Source of the DNA: Isoetes taiwanensis
Taxonomy: Eukaryota > Streptophyta > Lycopodiopsida > Isoetales > Isoetaceae
Direction: 5' to 3'
Assembly (NCBI GenBank): GCA_021234155.1
Contig: JAJEKV010000113.1
Location: 808,001-872,000 of the forward strand
Length of the DNA stretch: 64,000 bases
Shown here: piece after piece, positions 51,125 through 60,850 of the stretch
Layout: every line of letters starts with the position of its first letter
Numbering within the stretch: position 1 is the stretch's first letter
Made by a program: the position numbers and the translations under genes
The notes under the pieces: model-generated
Told to the model about the DNA's origin: nothing
The model's input: the letters and a program-made list of their open reading frames with translations, nothing else
The model's database searches: none

Positions 51125-54100
51125 TTAGGATCCACTCTTGTGAGGGTATGATAGCAGACGCCGCTTCGATTCCAATGGCACAGTGCATGTTGTTTCTCTA
51201 GCTTCGGGCACCACAGTTTCTAAGTCGACAAACTCCACCTCCTCATCTCTTCTTCCCAGTAAAGTGGAGGTCGGATTTCGTGTAAGTGCCCTTAGCATGG
51301 CTTAGCACCGTTCTTTGCTCCCAGTTCCTCATTTTCATCGGGAAAGGATTCACAAGAGCTTATCCCGGTCCCGATGAAACTTACTTTATCCGGGTCTATG
51401 TCGACCGAGACGACATTGCGGCTTTGCTTTAAAGATGGCTAACTGCGGGTGCCCGATCCGGAAAAGGCATCTAAGATCCAGCCTCCGTATTGAGAAAACC
51501 ACTGTACCAAATTATTAATAAGCCGCTGGCTTCCGATAATGGGACACCACGCCTTTGTCATTTGTGGGTCTCTTTAATTTCCAGAATAAATGGGAACCGA
51601 AATGCATTGCGGGGAGGAGTCTTCTCATTCTCAAGGCGGTTAAAATGAATCATGGTTTTTGGTGTCCGGCCTGAAAAACCTATATGAAAATGCTTCAAAA
51701 CAACTCACTAAGCGCGGACCACCACCATGACCCTTGACGCTTGTTTTAAGCACGCCAAGCAAAACAAAGAATTAGAAATTAGTAAAAAAAAAACAAGGAA
51801 AATAAGTTAGCCCTAGTGTGGCGGTATAAACTTATAATGACGGTTGCCTTCTTGTCAGATAAATTTATACCATTTTAAAGCCGTATAAATTTGAAATGAC
51901 ATTGCCTTCTTGTATAAATTTATACCGCTGTTGTTCCAGCCTTTAAAATTTAAACCTTTAAGACAGGATGTGGTATAAATTTATACAAAGGGAGTTACCG
52001 TAAAACAAAAGCGTTAATTGTGAAGCTTACCAAACGCAGCTTTTGGGCCGGCGTTACAGACCGCTCCCATAGGTTTAAGCACCGACATCGTGCGAAGGTC
52101 GGAATGAAAATGATGACCCTCCGGTTTTTGAGGATGTCGTGGACTTCTTTTAGGCCATCCAGAAAGACCGGGACTTGCACGTGAGTGAAAGCCTCCTCAT
52201 CAAAATCGCTATCCTTTATTTTAAATCCATAAGGAATATCTGCAATGCATAATGTAAAATTTTGCTTGTCTAAAAGAGTCCCGACCTTTGTACAATCACC
52301 CTCAACAACCCCCAGACTTTGACGCGTCGACCAAATGTGGTAAATCTCTCATATGTACAGGTCAAAAATCGAAGTGGCGACCTCTCTACCCCCGCTCAAT
52401 TGCCTTAAGCCTTTGCCTCTCTTCTTTGGCCCCACGAACCCGGGTTTAAAAAATCCAGGTTAGGTAGCCCCCTTTTTTCTTGTTCTGTAAGAGTAATGTA
52501 AGATAAAGGCACAAACACATAACATATTGTTTGCAAAACTTAACCAGCCACTGAAGTTAACTGCGTGCTCTCTGATGATACTGTCTGTGGTGCAACTTGG
52601 GTACAAAAGTTTGCACTCCTCCCAGTCTTCTAGGTTGAGCTGCTTCATTAACTCGGCCTGGCAAGTGACAATGTCTTTCTGACTGCAGAGGGAAAAGTAT
52701 TGTAAGACAAAAAAAGGTAGAAAAAAACTTGGCATAGCAAGTGAGGCTTACGTTTTAGCTTCCTTGGCCATCTCGTCTAATGTGAATTCTTTGGCAATTA
52801 CTTTTTCCAACAGGCGAACAAATATTTCTTTGCTTTTAAGACCCTGTAACTGCGTCCAGGGTACAATGCTCATATTTTTTTGTTTTGATTCACCACCTTT
52901 CTTTGGTTTCTTTCCTGCGTCCCTAGCTTGTTCTTTGAGCTCCCCATCTTCGAACATACAAAAAATTCTCTCTTGAAGATCCCACACCTGTAAATGTTCA
53001 AACGAAGTTTAGTGTTGAATGGCGTAAGAGGATGGGCACGGCGACTCAACACGGTATAAATTTATACCGTGCCTGGCCGCGGTATAAATTTATACCGTGC
53101 CTATACCGTGCCTGGCCGCGGTATAAATTTATACCGTGCCTGGTCGCGGTATAAATTTATACCCACGGATAAATTTATACGCGACCGCAGCCGCGGTATA
53201 AATTTATACCGGCACTAGGCTATTACAACCTTCTAACTACGCTAAACATACTACAAAAGATTGAATTGAAGCTTTTACTTACTTGACCATCTCTCGAAGC
53301 TAGGGCTGAAAGTAGTTATCGTATTGTTTGACGGCCATAATGGGTTTCTTATCCGAATCATAACCGAGGCAAAGATCATCACACGAGGCTTCTCGAAGCT
53401 CTTGAAGCTTGTTCTTTTGTTTTTGAAGTCGCCTCCATGCACTTGTTTGAAATCCACGTACTCTCGTGCATAGGCGAATCTTGTCTATTAGGCTCATCTT
53501 TGATCCGAAGTCATTGTCGAGATTGTGACTCACTAACAATGACTTTTTGCCTCTTCGTCTGTCACCCCACATAGATATGTGCTTCCACGCTCTTCCGGAC
53601 TTCATTACTGCTTTCTTCTTTTGAAAGTTCTTTTCTTGCTTTATAGCTATGTGTGCCTCTCAAGAACATAATAGGTGTAATCTTCAAAATCTGCCTTTTT
53701 GTAGTCTTTTAATTGGTTGCAATCGACTTACGTCCCACCATCACAACTAGTGACAACACATGGGCATGAGGATTCCTTCTCATTCTTTGCTTAAGGATAG
53801 CCACATGTGCCGGCATTACAACTTTTCGGACTGCAAGCACTCGACCCCGTCTTCATTTTTGGTGGCCTCTTAATAGTGCTTAGTGTCAAAGAAATGGTCT
53901 CCTTGAGCGGTTTGGTTTCATTAACCCGCTTTGAGAATAGCACTTTCGACTTATCTGCCGGGCTTCACAACGATATCACGCTCCCGGAGCCTTCCGAAGA
54001 GCTTCTGGCGACTCCTCTATAGTCAAGGACTTTGTGATTCTAGACTTTTTCTTGGTAGGAGGTCGTGTATCTTCTACCGGGAATACTTCCTACCCTTTCC

Positions 54101-54686
54101 CTTTGTGACGACCGGTTCCTCCTCTTCCTCTTCCTCTTCCTCTTCCTCTACTACTTCCTCTTCGGATAGTACGGGGGTACCATAGACCCTTGACCAACAC
54201 TTTTTTCGTCGCCCAAAGACTACTGGACATCAAAATTTCTACTACGTCCCCACGAATGGTTAAGTTAAGAGAATGACGGTATAAATTTATACGGAAAGCA
54301 TGTAAGAATAACTTACACGGCCGCCTCTTGTAATTGTCCGCAATGTAATCGTTAATGCGCCTTTAGGCTTGCACATGCTAATTCTAAGCATTCTAGTATT
54401 CAGAACATAGTGGACGGGACCCTTGTCATGGTTGCACTGCATTAGAACTTCATCATCGTTCTCTGTAGCAACAAGGCTTATAATTTCGCCAGCAGGGTAA
54501 TAATCATCGGACTTGAACTTGCCCTTCCCTGATTGTTTGCACAAGTAAAGGTACGCCTCAGTGGGTTTGCTCTCTCTTGCGCCCCTGTGGACGTACCAAG
54601 TCTGATCCTTTAGTTCATAAGTCTGTGGCTCTGGTGGTGCACCCTTTGATGATGACCCTCCGAGTACAAACTTGATCTTAGGGACA
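51125..54686 (-). CDS. ParB-like/beta-class DNA methyltransferase fusion (inner element, copy B)
   Basis: The complete gene is on the minus strand. The first recognisable exon starts after a TTACAG acceptor at 54,686 and the stop is the complement of TTA at 51,125-51,127. In coding order: N-terminal domain 54,686-54,320 (PKIKFVLGG, TYELKDQTWYVHRG, EIISLVATENDDEVLMQC); poly-Glu linker near 54,150-54,116; ParB-like domain about 53,700-53,480 (KDYKKADFEDYTYYVL, then SHNLDNDF); middle region 52,987-52,750 (MWDLQERIFCMFEDGELKEQ); then LNLEDWEECKLLYP and NFSGW; methyltransferase part 1 about 52,430-52,050 (IKDSDFDEEAFTHVQV); a palindrome-filled intron; and part 2 near 51,600-51,350. A candidate first exon MVPNLNIL lies at about 54,868-54,845. 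Several single-base frame breaks occur. The methyltransferase order, catalytic box before SAM box, is that of the beta class. Confidence 0.75.
51820..51990. repeat. Intronic palindrome cluster (inner element, copy B)
   Basis: Five copies or near-copies lie in the intron that splits the methyltransferase domain, matching 16,645-16,815. Confidence 0.85.
53050..53212. repeat. Intronic palindrome cluster with regular GTGCCTGGCCGC spacers
   Basis: About six copies of GGTATAAATTTATACC are separated by CGTGCCTGGCCGC or TGGTCGC, giving a period of about 30 bp. Copy A (17,858-18,020) has the same intron with fewer regular units. Confidence 0.9.
54277..54293. repeat. Single intronic palindrome (inner element, copy B)
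   Basis: One copy lies in the small intron between the N-terminal domain exon and the linker exon. Confidence 0.8.
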
Positions 54687-54909
54687 CTGTAATGCGCAAA
54701 AAAAACCATTTTTACAAAAGAAACTGTACCTTTTTCGAATTTTTGAAACACAAAAACAGTAGAAAAAGAGGATGAAAGGGCATAAAATCCACACTAAATT
54801 AACACTTCATTTGTGTCATTTAAGCTGAAAACACAACAATATTACCAAAATATTAAGGTTCGGGACCATTCGTTGAGCACTAGACGTCAAGAATTTAAAA
54901 TGGTTCTCG

Positions 54910-55310
54910 AACGGTATAAATTTATACGGCTCGAGCACTTGCGGTATAAATTTATACCGCTAGTGCTCTGGAGCGGTATAAATTTATACCGCTCGAGCAC
55001 GGGGCGTATAAATTTATACCGCTCGAGCACGAGCGGTATAAATTTATACCGCTCCGGAACACCGAATGTGTTCTGGAGCGGTATAAATTTAAATTTCACC
55101 GTGTCGAGCCGTATAAATTTATACCCTCGAACGGCGGTATAAAATTTATCGCCTCCCAAAGCACTTGCGACATCGCAAGTGCTTTGGAGCCGATATAAAT
55201 TTTATACTATTATCAAGTGCTTTGGGCCGTATAAATTTATACCGCCGGTCGCACGGGCGATAAATTTATCACCGATCCAGAGCCATCTCGGTATAAATTT
55301 ATACCGTGGG
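54910..55310. repeat. Central palindrome array
   Basis: About twelve copies occur. The first five start at 54,913, 54,943, 54,975, 55,005 and 55,035, a period of 30-32 bp. The unit is GGTATAAATTTATACC plus a GCTCGAGCAC-type spacer, so each unit holds two palindromes. Confidence 0.9.
55156..55187. repeat. Perfect 15-bp hairpin in the element centre
   Basis: CCAAAGCACTTGCGA at 55,156-55,170 pairs with TCGCAAGTGCTTTGG at 55,173-55,187, with a two-base loop. It interrupts the palindrome array and is not seen in the outer elements' centres. Confidence 0.85.
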
Positions 55311-55579
55311 GCTTACACTCTAAATGTGAACGATTAAAACCAAAGAGAAACTAAAACAAGACGGAAAAGTAGACTTACGTGGCCATGACCGTATGGACTA
55401 GAGTATAGAGGTTCCTGAGAGCAAATAAGAGGGGTATATAAAAAGGACGGACCGAAGCCTTCGACTTCGAAGCCGCGATATGAAAATAGGGTGGCCGCCA
55501 TTGGGGCTTAAGTACCCACGCGTCTTGCTTTAAGATAGCGTTTCTCCATAAAGATTCCAATACAAGTGTCTTTGTGAGT
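55311..55579. promoter_or_regulatory. Central divergent promoter region (inner element)
   Basis: This palindrome-free segment with GTATATAAAAAGG at 55,433-55,445 is a TATA-like sequence on the plus strand. It corresponds to 12,236-12,500 inverted. A promoter role is inferred from its place between divergent genes. Confidence 0.5.
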
Positions 55580-55740
55580 TTTCGTATAAATTTGTGCTAC
55601 GTTCTTCCTCCTCAGATAAATTTATACCATCTCAGATAAATTTATACAATTTTTGCCTACAAGTTTGCCTTCTCACGTATAAATTTATACCATCCCCGTA
55701 AACTTTTACCATCCGCTCTTCCGTCAGATAAATTTATACG
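55580..55740. repeat. Palindrome cluster upstream of the DUF7869-like gene (inner element)
   Basis: Five copies or near-copies lie directly upstream of the plus-strand gene start, matching 12,060-12,235 inverted. Confidence 0.85.
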
Positions 55741-55823
55741 ATTGTGACGCTACCTTTAAGTATGGCTCGAGAAAAAGAACTGCAGAGCCTCCAAGTCCTG
55801 TTACTCGCAGCTTCCTCCCCGCA

Positions 55824-58800
55824 ATGACATTCACACCCCTCAACCGACACGAAGTAGCCTCGGAAATTACGCCTTTGATATTCAAACCCCGGCCTCGTTG
55901 GAGTTTACTCCAAAGACGACCACCCTCGGCTTCCACCACCCAGTTCAACTTACTCCACCACACCACAGCGCTCCCGAACGTCGTCGCCCCCACCAATGCG
56001 TTTTACCCCACCTCCCGGGCTAGAGAGGCCGACTACCTCCTCCACTTCGGTTTAGTACGTCAGCCCTTAGTCCACCGTAGGCTAAATCCCCTGAGGCAAA
56101 TCACGCCAACTCCATCAATTTCGCTAAATGATACTACAACAAGTGGAAGTAGTCACGACACGCAACTCCCTGTTCTCACGACACTTCAGAGCTGGTCAAC
56201 TACGCCACCAACCTCGATTACTTTTTCCCGGAGAGGGAAAGCACCTCCCCGTGACTTGCACACACCAAACCTATCAAGATCTACAAGTACACCTCAAGTT
56301 GATCTCTCTCGCATCGAAGAAACACCTCATGTTGATCTCTCGGGCGAGGACCTACCAAAGCCACAAGACTCCTTGTTCGAATTCAAAGCCCCCGCAAGTA
56401 AGAATCTTAAAGCGAATCTTACACAAGAAAGCATGTACAACTGTTAGAAGAAAGAAACTCATGGACGAGGGCTCACTTAAGGGCAACACATACAAAAGCA
56501 ATCGTTGTTCTCAACGTTGTTTGCTTAAGATTGGACTAAAGGAATTGAGGTTGATTCGTGATAGTTACTGTTCAATGACTCGCTAGACCAAAGGGGCTAC
56601 TTAGCCTTCAATATTAGGCGGATGATGGTGAGAAGTTTACTTACACACTGGTGGCCACACCGTCAATCAAACGGCCTTCAAATTGATTCATGCTTTAGGC
56701 AAGCGTGACGACTTGACCGCTGAAGAAAAGGCTTGACAAGAATCCGGGCATCAATGACTACGCCATTCGGGAGGCATAACCGAATTCATGCCCTTCAATG
56801 TGTTTCTGGATGGAAGGTTTCTTTAAGGAGTCTTGTGAGAAACTCCCTAATAGCCCTATGTACCACTTGGTGACAATTTCCACGAAACAAGAAGTCTACG
56901 ATAATTATAAGGAGATGTGTGTTGAGGCCGGAGAACGCTTTATGCGCTACTCTTACTTTCTTTGCTTTCTGGAAAAAGAGTTTTCTGTGTCCATTCCTAG
57001 AAAAACATAGGATGTCTGTTTGTGCTACATGCTCTGAATTAAAAGCTCGAGAGACAAAATGCAAGGACACTTCACACTAAAAAGTAAGCTTCCAGGCGTG
57101 TTCTTGCCTAGTTCTACTTAAAAGTAGGTTCTTTCCTAAACATATTTTCCTTTCGGATGCATTGAAGGAGAAACAAGCACAGAGAACAACAATCTTTGGA
57201 AAGGAGAAAATTGACAAAACATAGGAAGAAAACCTTTGGAACAACCACTCAACTACATATAGGTTGTTATTGATGGAATGGACGAGGAAAGAAGACCACC
57301 CTACCACATTTTGTCAATGTGCCTAAGGATCTTCTTGAAGAAGATTTCATACATCCGCATGTTGTTGGTGCTATGGTATTTAATGGAAAACTATCTTGCA
57401 AGGCATTTTTGAATTATCCAAACATTCATGCTGATCCAAATCTCACTATCACAATATTGAATAAGCTTCTTTCCAATCTAGAACATATACCGCCCGGTTC
57501 GTATCTTCACTAGATAACACGACAAGGGAAAATAAGAATCAGGCGTTGTTTGCTTCTTTGTGCTATGCTAGTAGAGAAACAAATCTTCAAGAAGGTGAAG
57601 ATTGGTTTCACCTTGTTGGTCATACACACGACCAAATTGATCGGATGTTCATGGGTTCTCTAAATGTCTTGCTTTCGAAAAAAAGCTCTAAGCCCATCAC
57701 CATGATTGAGGTCATCCAAGATTCCTACAATCCTCGTCCCGACATCGAGTTATTGGAAGAAACTTATGATTTCAAGGAATGGATTTTTCTAGAGATCAAC
57801 TAGGTCACCGTGCTATTGAGCCCTTGAGAAACATTACATTTCAAAGATCGGATCAAAATTTCACTTGTAGATGGCAAGGCCATCTTACAAGGAAAGAAAT
57901 ATGCCACATCCTTGCGAAGGCGGCCACAGGTATTCAATTCATTACGCAACATCCCCAATACTAGTTCCATGCTCTCTCGCAGAGCAAAATGCCTCTAAAA
58001 AAAAGCTTGAAAGAAATCACAAAGAGTAAAAAGGAGGAAGAGCATTTGGCCTTAAAATAAATCATTGGATTGTATTGAGACAAGTATTCATCTGCTCTAA
58101 CCACTTTGGGGAGGCAGATGCTTTATGGTGGCCTCAATTTTTTTTCTCGACAACGTAACATGTTGCAAGCTTCATTACAAGGTCGAAGACCCGGTTACAA
58201 CAGCGGCCATCTAGGCAAACCCTCCCCTGTGCAAGTTGAGAATCAAGAGGAACATGTAGAGATATTGGCTAGCTTCAGGATGAAGATGACAGAGTCATGT
58301 ACACCGCCCCCTAGGCACAAAGACAACAAGTTGCTCGAGTATCCGGTTCACCTCGAGATTCACGAAAAGGAATGCTCATAGCTGTCCCACCGTGATAATG
58401 ATGAATCACGAGGCCATTCCGCTAGCTAAAAATCGGAGGTAACAAGAGAGGATGGAATTCCCACTCAATTAAAAGTGCCTTTGGATGAGAACGATCACTG
58501 CCAATGCTTTCAAAGGGAGTTATACTTTGGAGATGGTAAAAACAGGAGGGGGAAGAGAGCTAAGTCCAAAGCAAGCACTTCCGTCATAGATCTAACCGAA
58601 GTAAAGGTTCTTGCATATGAATTTGTTCTGACTGCTGCTAATAAGTTACGTATGGTCACTCAAACTTTAATAAGGTCGGCATGTGGATTAGACAAACAAG
58701 CCAAAAAGGTGGCCAAAAAAGATGATGATGAAGACTCACTTGTAGACAAAGTGAGGAAGAAGATCGCTTCGAGTACATCCAAGGTCTTTGAGAAGCCGAG

Positions 58801-58828
58801 GATGAAGGCTCGAGTGATTAGGGAATAA
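55824..58828 (+). CDS. DUF7869-like protein, candidate transposase (inner element)
   Basis: This is the best-preserved of three copies. The likely start is ATG 55,824 in a 207-codon Pro/Ser/Thr-rich N-terminal frame. A CSQRCLLKIG segment with paired Cys follows (about 56,500), then FKESCEKLPNSPMYHL (56,820-56,870) and a Cys pair (VCATCS, 57,020). The core has IDGMD at 57,269-57,283, HPHVVGAMVFNG (57,353-57,388), LDNTTRENKN at 57,510-57,539 and VGHTHDQID at 57,615-57,641. These are the hallmarks of DUF7869 proteins, widespread in animals, fungi, algae and non-seed plants; their Asp/Asn-rich layout suggests an RNase H-like fold, but that is inference. The C-terminal frame 58,475-58,828 is Lys-rich with KKDDDEDSLVDKVRKK. 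Several frameshifts remain. As one of two genes in a complete element it is the prime transposase candidate. Confidence 0.75.
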
Positions 58829-58849
58829 ATGAGTCGAGGATGAGATGCA

Positions 58850-59224
58850 TCCCGATCTTGCTTTACAAAAGCGTAAGTTTGTCCGATGACTCGAACATGT
58901 AAAGAACAGAAAAGTCGCGTGATGATTGTCCATCAAAATATCCTATATTTTTTGACAATTTTGTTCATAATTTTGTACAATTTTCACAACCTTGAATATA
59001 TCACTTCTTTGTCACTCTACTACCCTTGCTATTTTTTTTATTGCCCCTTTTTTGCTACACTTTATAAAAGTAACTATTTTTTGTTCTAGTTTAGGAGGAT
59101 GAAAATTGCTATTTAAAATTTTTGCACGAAAGTTATGTTCAATCAACCCCTCAAAAATGGTACCTAAATTACTTAAATTGTCACACCTGTCACAAAAAAA
59201 TCTTAAAAATGGACTTTTTTAAGG
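58850..59224. other. Subterminal region on the DUF7869-like side, no gene
   Basis: AT-rich, shared inverted with 8,600-8,970 and 43,795-44,160. No palindromes of the 16-bp type occur here. Confidence 0.6.
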
Positions 59225-59302
59225 GAATTTTAGGGAATCTTTCAAAGATTCCTTTTGAAGTGCGTTTCCAGCAAATAAGTGCGTTTCATTTTAAACTTTG
59301 TT
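59225..59302 (-). repeat. DUF7869-side terminal inverted repeat (inner element)
   Basis: The reverse complement starts AACAAAGTTTAAAATGAAAC and contains two AAACGCACTT blocks as direct repeats, then the palindrome GGAATCTTTCAAAGATTCC. The first 40 bases pair with 50,591 onward. Confidence 0.85.
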
Positions 59303-59306
59303 AATT
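59303..59306. repeat. AATT target-site duplication, right
   Basis: AATT follows the last TT of the element and is followed by GAGCAAGG, which resumes the interrupted exon. Confidence 0.8.
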
Positions 59307-60283
59307 GAGCAAGGAAAGCAAGTCAGCACTAGCAGCTTTGACACTACTTACGAGAGATTTACTACATTCGGTCAGGACGTCCAGTACAGGGTTGTTCAGG
59401 GTGACTGCACGAGGCTGGGGACTCTTTTAGACAAACAAAACTTTACGTTATGCATTGCAGATATTCCTTATGGCTTCAAAATCAAGGATAGCACTTTTGA
59501 CGAGGAGGCTTTTACTCACGTGCAAGTCCGTTCTTTCTTGGATGGCCTAAAAGAAGTCACGACATCTGAAAACTGGAGGGTCATCATTTTTCATTCCGAC
59601 CTTCCCGGGCGATGTCGGTGCTAAAGCCATTGGGAGTCTGTATGCATGCGGGCTTCAAAAGCTGCGTGGGTAAGCTTTTCTTGCTTTTCTATTTACTTTA
59701 ACACCACGGTATAAATTTATACCTCAGTCGCCTCGTGGTATAAATTTATACAGCAAGGCAATGGTGGTATAAATTTATACCGCCACACCACTTAACTAAC
59801 TTATTTTGTTCGTTTTCTTTCTGCCAATGTTTAATTGCTTTTTTGTTTGGCAGGCTAAAAACAAATGTCAAAGGACATGGTGGTGGTCCGCGCTTAGTAA
59901 GCTGCTTTGAACATTTCCATATTGGTTTTTACAGCGCGGACACCAAAAAAACCATGGTTCATTTCAACACGCAGCGAATGAAAAAGACTCCACCACCCAA
60001 CGCTTCGCCTTCGGTTTCCTATTTCTACAAAATTGAGAGACCCACAACGACAAGGAGCTGTGGTATCTCATTATCAGAAGCCACAACGGCTAATTAATAA
60101 TTTAATTCAGTGGTTTTCTCGCCCAGGAGACTGGATTCTAGATGCATTTTCAGGCTCAGGCACCACAGCAGTTTGCGCCCTTAAGCAAGGGCGCAATGTT
60201 GTCTCCGTTGACATAGACCAGGACAAAATAAGTTTCATCAGGACCAGGATAAGCTCTTGTGAATCCTTTCCTGATGAAAACGA
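59307..60283 (+). CDS. Beta-class DNA methyltransferase domain, 3' part of the split outer gene (copy B)
   Basis: It continues the exon ended at 50,590. The frame 59,307-59,624 reads VSTSSFDTTYERFTTFG, VVQGDC, then DIPYG at 59,460-59,474, the catalytic DPPY-type box with Ile in place of the first Pro. A GT-AG intron at about 59,668-59,853 holds three palindromes. The next exon reads LKTNVKGHGGG and NTQRMKKTPPP. One frame change near 60,045 leads to HYQKPQRLINNLIQWF and DAFSGSGTT at 60,141-60,167 (the SAM-binding box), then GRNVVSVDIDQDKISFI. This order is that of beta-class N6-adenine/N4-cytosine methyltransferases. The sequence leaves the family after DENE at 60,283, and a TAA follows at 60,303-60,305. 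The gene is split by 8.7 kb and truncated. Confidence 0.8.
59705..59793. repeat. Intronic palindromes (outer element, copy B)
   Basis: Three copies at about 59,707, 59,735 and 59,766 lie inside the intron of the methyltransferase domain. Confidence 0.9.
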
Positions 60284-60345
60284 AAATCTGTGGCGTTCGG
60301 CATAATATAAGCCCCTAATCGTATATTATCTTGCCCGCGTCCTGC

Positions 60346-60850
60346 ATACATGTCACAAGTGACATGTACTTGAGAGTAGGACAACGTTGCACCTAGGAGC
60401 TAAAGGTTGCACCTAGGGGGCAACCTTGGATGTTGGGTATGTAATTAAACATACACAACAAAAGGTTCCTTGTTCATCCATTTCCAAATGGCTTAAAGCC
60501 ATTTGCCCATGTGGATGCCCTAACCTAGATAGGGTCTATATAAGGGCTAAAACCCTAGACCCTAGCTCTCCTTTCACTTTGCCAATTAGGGTTTTCTAGA
60601 GCTTCCTTTCCTCTTTCGCATTTAGGGCTTTCCTGGGCCAATTCGGCTAAGGTAAGGCTCGAAATCGCATTGCCAGGCTCCGAAGAGTCGGATTTGCACA
60701 ACAAAGTTCTTTGATAGCTTGGTGTCTTGACAAGATCGGGGAGCATGGACGCCTTCCAAGGATCAGGAGCAAGCCAAGGAGCAGGTATCTAGTTGTTCTG
60801 TTGTGCAAAACCGTCTTTAGGCATGGCAATATGCCGGGTTAGTATGTTAG
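60346..60850 (+). promoter_or_regulatory. Possible LTR or Pol II promoter
   Basis: Starting at TGTCACAAGTGACATGTAC the sequence resembles a plant LTR. It has a TATA box (TCTATATAAGG) at 60,535-60,545 and a telobox-like AAAACCCTAG just downstream, followed by a C/T-rich leader. I see no second LTR, primer-binding site or polyprotein, so a solo LTR or an ordinary promoter is equally possible. Confidence 0.35.

Larger units (their letters stand above)
35265..55090 (+). repeat. Segmental duplication, copy B
   Basis: This is the second copy of the block at 1-19,870. It starts near the GTGAGGGATT stretch at about 35,270. Unlike copy A it continues into the intact right half of the inner element. 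Differences from copy A are mostly tiny indels and CAG/CTG versus CCG/CGG swaps. Several patches are identical, for example 12,832-13,040 against 47,995-48,205 and about 8,090-8,290 against 43,285-43,490. Confidence 0.9.
50591..59302. mobile_element. Complete two-gene transposon, 8,712 bp (inner element, copy B)
   Basis: The element is bounded by inverted ends AACAAGGTTTAAAATGAAAC (50,591) and its near-complement ending at 59,302, and by AATT on both sides. The minus-strand methyltransferase gene (51,125-54,686) and plus-strand DUF7869-like gene (55,824-58,828) diverge from a centre with about 17 palindromes. There is no other gene. It sits in an exon of the methyltransferase gene of a related element, so it is a self-nested insertion. 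I do not recognise it as a member of a described transposon superfamily. Confidence 0.85.
43725..60283 (+). mobile_element. Outer transposon, copy B, carrying a complete nested element, right end lost
   Basis: The left end AACAAAG at 43,725 starts the element. It holds the DUF7869-like gene (44,176-47,158, minus), the palindromic centre (47,235-47,995) and the methyltransferase gene (48,221-50,590, interrupted, then 59,307-60,283). Relative to the inner copies the sequence departs right after the DENE codons at 60,271-60,283, so the last exon, subterminal region and right terminal repeat (about 0.9 kb) are missing. Without the insertion the remaining outer element is about 7.85 kb, consistent with an original length near 8.7 kb. 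Confidence 0.8.

Noticed and set aside
54320-54686. BAH domain at the methyltransferase N-terminus
   Set aside because: Some spacing looked similar, but the conserved BAH pattern is not convincing by eye, so I left the domain unnamed.
54887-55159. Open frames across the palindrome array, reading YKFIPL or INLYRS repeats
   Set aside because: They are translations of the 30-bp repeat unit in several frames on both strands and lie in the promoter region.
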